Made by a program: the position numbers and the translations under genes
The notes under the pieces: generated by a model
The model's database searches: none
Told to the model about the DNA's origin: nothing
What the model saw: only the letters and a program-made list of their open reading frames with translations
Source: Cellulomonas fimi ATCC 484
GTDB taxonomy: Bacteria; Actinomycetota; Actinomycetes; Actinomycetales; Cellulomonadaceae
Assembly: GCF_000212695.1 (NCBI RefSeq)
Contig: NC_015514.1
Location: 2,046,001-2,110,000 of the forward strand
Length of the DNA stretch: 64,000 nucleotides
Direction of reading: 5' to 3'
Shown here: positions 62,886-64,000 of the stretch, piece after piece
How the letters are laid out: each line of letters begins with the position of its first letter
Numbering within the stretch: position 1 is the stretch's first letter

Positions 62886-63221
62886 TCAGTCCTCCTCGTC
62901 GAACGGCCAGAACGGCCGGACCTCGACCCGTCCGAACCGCGCCATCGGGTGCCGCGAGGCGACCTCGACGGCCTGCTCGAGGGTGTCGCACTCGATGACG
63001 TCGTACCCGGCGACGTGCTCCTGGGTCTCGGCGAACGGCCCCTCGGTGGTGAGGGTCCGGCCGGCGCGCACCCGCACGGTCACGGCGTCGGACACGGGGC
63101 GCAGCCGGTCGCCGTGCAGCCGCACGCCCTCCGTCTCGCGCACCCACTGCTCGATGTGGTCCTCCTCGCGGGAGTACGGCTCGGCCTCGGGGTCGGTGCA
63201 GATGAACAGCATGTAGCGCAT
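62886..63221 (-). CDS. YCII-related (DGPF-type) protein
   Basis: Protein of 111 residues of the YCII/DGPF family: RYMLFICTDPEAEPYSREED, LRPVSDAVTVRVRAGRTLTT, DGPF-like EGPFAETQEHVAGYDVIECD and ASRHPMARFGRVEVRPFWPF. Members are often paired with ECF sigma factors or VOC proteins; here a VOC gene is divergent 173 bases away, and no sigma factor is present. ATG 63221 is chosen with GGAGACGAG upstream; a longer frame to 63305 has no support. Confidence 0.88.
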   Translation of the reverse strand: MRYMLFICTDPEAEPYSREEDHIEQWVRETEGVRLHGDRLRPVSDAVTVRVRAGRTLTTEGPFAETQEHVAGYDVIECDTLEQAVEVASRHPMARFGRVEVRPFWPFDEED

Positions 63222-63320
63222 GGACTCGTCTCCGTCTCGGGTGCCGGGGCGGGTGCCCGGGTCGACCGCATGACGTGCGGCGCCGGCCCGGATCGACACC
63301 TGCACGTCCGTGCAGGGCGA

Positions 63321-63349
63321 TTGACCCTGTCACGGCGTCGTCCTAGCGT
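63321..63349 (+). promoter_or_regulatory. promoter of the VOC gene
   Basis: TTGACC (63321-63326) and TAGCGT (63344-63349) are separated by 17 bases, the best housekeeping-sigma promoter in the window. A start near 63356 leaves a leader of about 39 bases before the ATG at 63395. Confidence 0.7.
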
Positions 63350-63394
63350 CGAGCGGCCGGCCAGCCGACGGTCGTCTGGCCCGCGCTGGAGGCC

Positions 63395-63778
63395 ATGATG
63401 CTCTCCGACTTCGACGCCATCCCCGTCCTCGCGGTCACGGACCTGCAGCGGGCGCGTGACTGGTACGAGGGGACGCTGGGTTTCACGAGCCAGGGGGACG
63501 CCGTCGAAGGCGTGATGTACAGCACGAGGACGGGCGGGTTCCTCGTCTACCCGTCGGGGTTCGCGGGCACGAACCAGGCGACCGCGATCTCGTTCCAGGT
63601 CCCGGCGGACCGCTTCGACGCCGAGGTCGCCGACCTGCGCGACCGCGGCGTCGAGCTGCAGACCTTCGACGTCCCGGAAGGCACCTGGCAGGACGGGGTG
63701 CTCGTCTCCGGGGACATGAAGGCCGCGTGGTTCGCAGACCCGGACGGCAACATCCTCAACGTCGAGACCGGGATGTGA
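63395..63778 (+). CDS. VOC family (glyoxalase/bleomycin-resistance fold) protein
   Basis: Vicinal-oxygen-chelate-fold protein, 127 residues, with paired beta-alpha-beta-beta-beta modules: IPVLAVTDLQRARDWYEGTL, GFLVYPSGFAGTNQATAISF, VADLRDRGVELQTFDVPEG and AAWFADPDGNILNVETGM. The family covers isomerases, dioxygenases and antibiotic-binding proteins; metal ligands are not obvious here. The ATG at 63395 follows GGAGGCC; a second ATG lies 3 bases later. Confidence 0.88.
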   Translation: MMLSDFDAIPVLAVTDLQRARDWYEGTLGFTSQGDAVEGVMYSTRTGGFLVYPSGFAGTNQATAISFQVPADRFDAEVADLRDRGVELQTFDVPEGTWQDGVLVSGDMKAAWFADPDGNILNVETGM

Positions 63779-63781
63779 GCG

Positions 63782-64000
63782 TCACGGGCCGACCTGCGAG
63801 CCGTCGGGAGCCACGGCGTACCAGACGTCGTTGACGCCCTGACCGTTGACGTCGCCCGCCGCGGCGTCCTGCGCGAACAGGTAGACGGGCCGCCCGTCGA
63901 CTGTGACCTGGTGCTCGCCGTCGGGCGTCTCGATGGTGCCCACGTCACCGGTGACGCCCTCGACGACCGGCTCCTCGGACTCCGCGAGGACCGGCGGCCA
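63782..64000 (-). CDS. Lipoprotein_15 (secreted repeat) protein, 5' partial
   Basis: The last 72 codons of a gene that enters from beyond the window on the minus strand and ends with TGA at 63784-63782. It reads GRPVYLFAQDAAAGDVNGQG and VNDVWYAVAPDGSQVGP, the repeat of PF03640 (Lipoprotein_15, secreted repeats of unknown function), in which a Y-FxxD and NGQG...W pattern recurs. The start, signal peptide and earlier repeats are outside. Convergent with the VOC gene, 3 bases apart. Confidence 0.8.
   Translation of the reverse strand, partial: WPPVLAESEEPVVEGVTGDVGTIETPDGEHQVTVDGRPVYLFAQDAAAGDVNGQGVNDVWYAVAPDGSQVGP

Overview
The window is a very GC-rich chromosomal segment of an actinobacterium. 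RbpA, WhiA, OpcA, heavy use of GTG starts, and the gene orders uvrC-rapZ-yvcK-whiA-gap-pgk-tpiA-secG-rbpA and xerD-parA-scpA-scpB-rluB-tyrA-cmk-plsC-der are all typical of the phylum. The GH65/phosphomutase fusion beside a DUF4914 gene suggests Micrococcales, perhaps Cellulomonas or a relative. That placement is inference; no rRNA is present.

Bases 1-12,250 carry the DNA-repair genes uvrB (5' end outside the window) and uvrA (LexA-type box and leaderless promoter). Between and around them lie a TerC metal exporter behind a yybP-ykoY manganese riboswitch, a YciI-like protein, an acyl-CoA dehydrogenase, an MBL hydrolase, a GH15 glucoamylase-like enzyme, OsmC, and a protein that looks like a tyrosine recombinase without its catalytic residues. 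Bases 12,253-30,166 hold core carbon metabolism and its regulators: uvrC-rapZ-yvcK-whiA, gap-pgk-tpiA, secG, rbpA, then on the minus strand the pentose phosphate operon tkt, tal-zwf-opcA-pgl, and divergently ctaB. In this operon pgl is fused in frame to an O-methyltransferase. Bases 30,174-38,992 are a tightly overlapping housekeeping train for chromosome segregation, ribosome maturation, tyrosine, CMP and phospholipid synthesis.

From about 39,000 the window becomes accessory. Bases 39,059-45,553 hold a DUF4914 P-loop protein, a GH65-phosphomutase fusion, DUF2231, DUF1876 and a truncated universal stress protein. Two DosR/DevR-like palindromes lie here, which suggests a hypoxia or dormancy module. 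Bases 45,610-48,794 hold a two-component system divergent from a vanY-vanZ pair. Next come a DUF1269 protein, an eight-helix membrane protein of unknown family, and a four-gene MacB/FtsX-type ABC operon (58,057 to 50,586). After a TDT-family transporter comes a 1,065-residue protein at 59,393-62,590. It has an N-terminal LQREAGNRAV motif of the type found on contractile-injection-system cargo, internal hydrophobic segments and a C-terminal HETRH zinc-protease motif. This is the strongest candidate for something undescribed. The window closes with tRNA-Pro(GGG), a YCII-related protein, a VOC protein and the 3' end of a Lipoprotein_15 repeat protein.

Convergent gene pairs are often separated by long perfect hairpins without T-tracts. 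Many first genes of transcripts have a TANNNT-like hexamer 6-7 bases before the start codon, consistent with widespread leaderless transcription.
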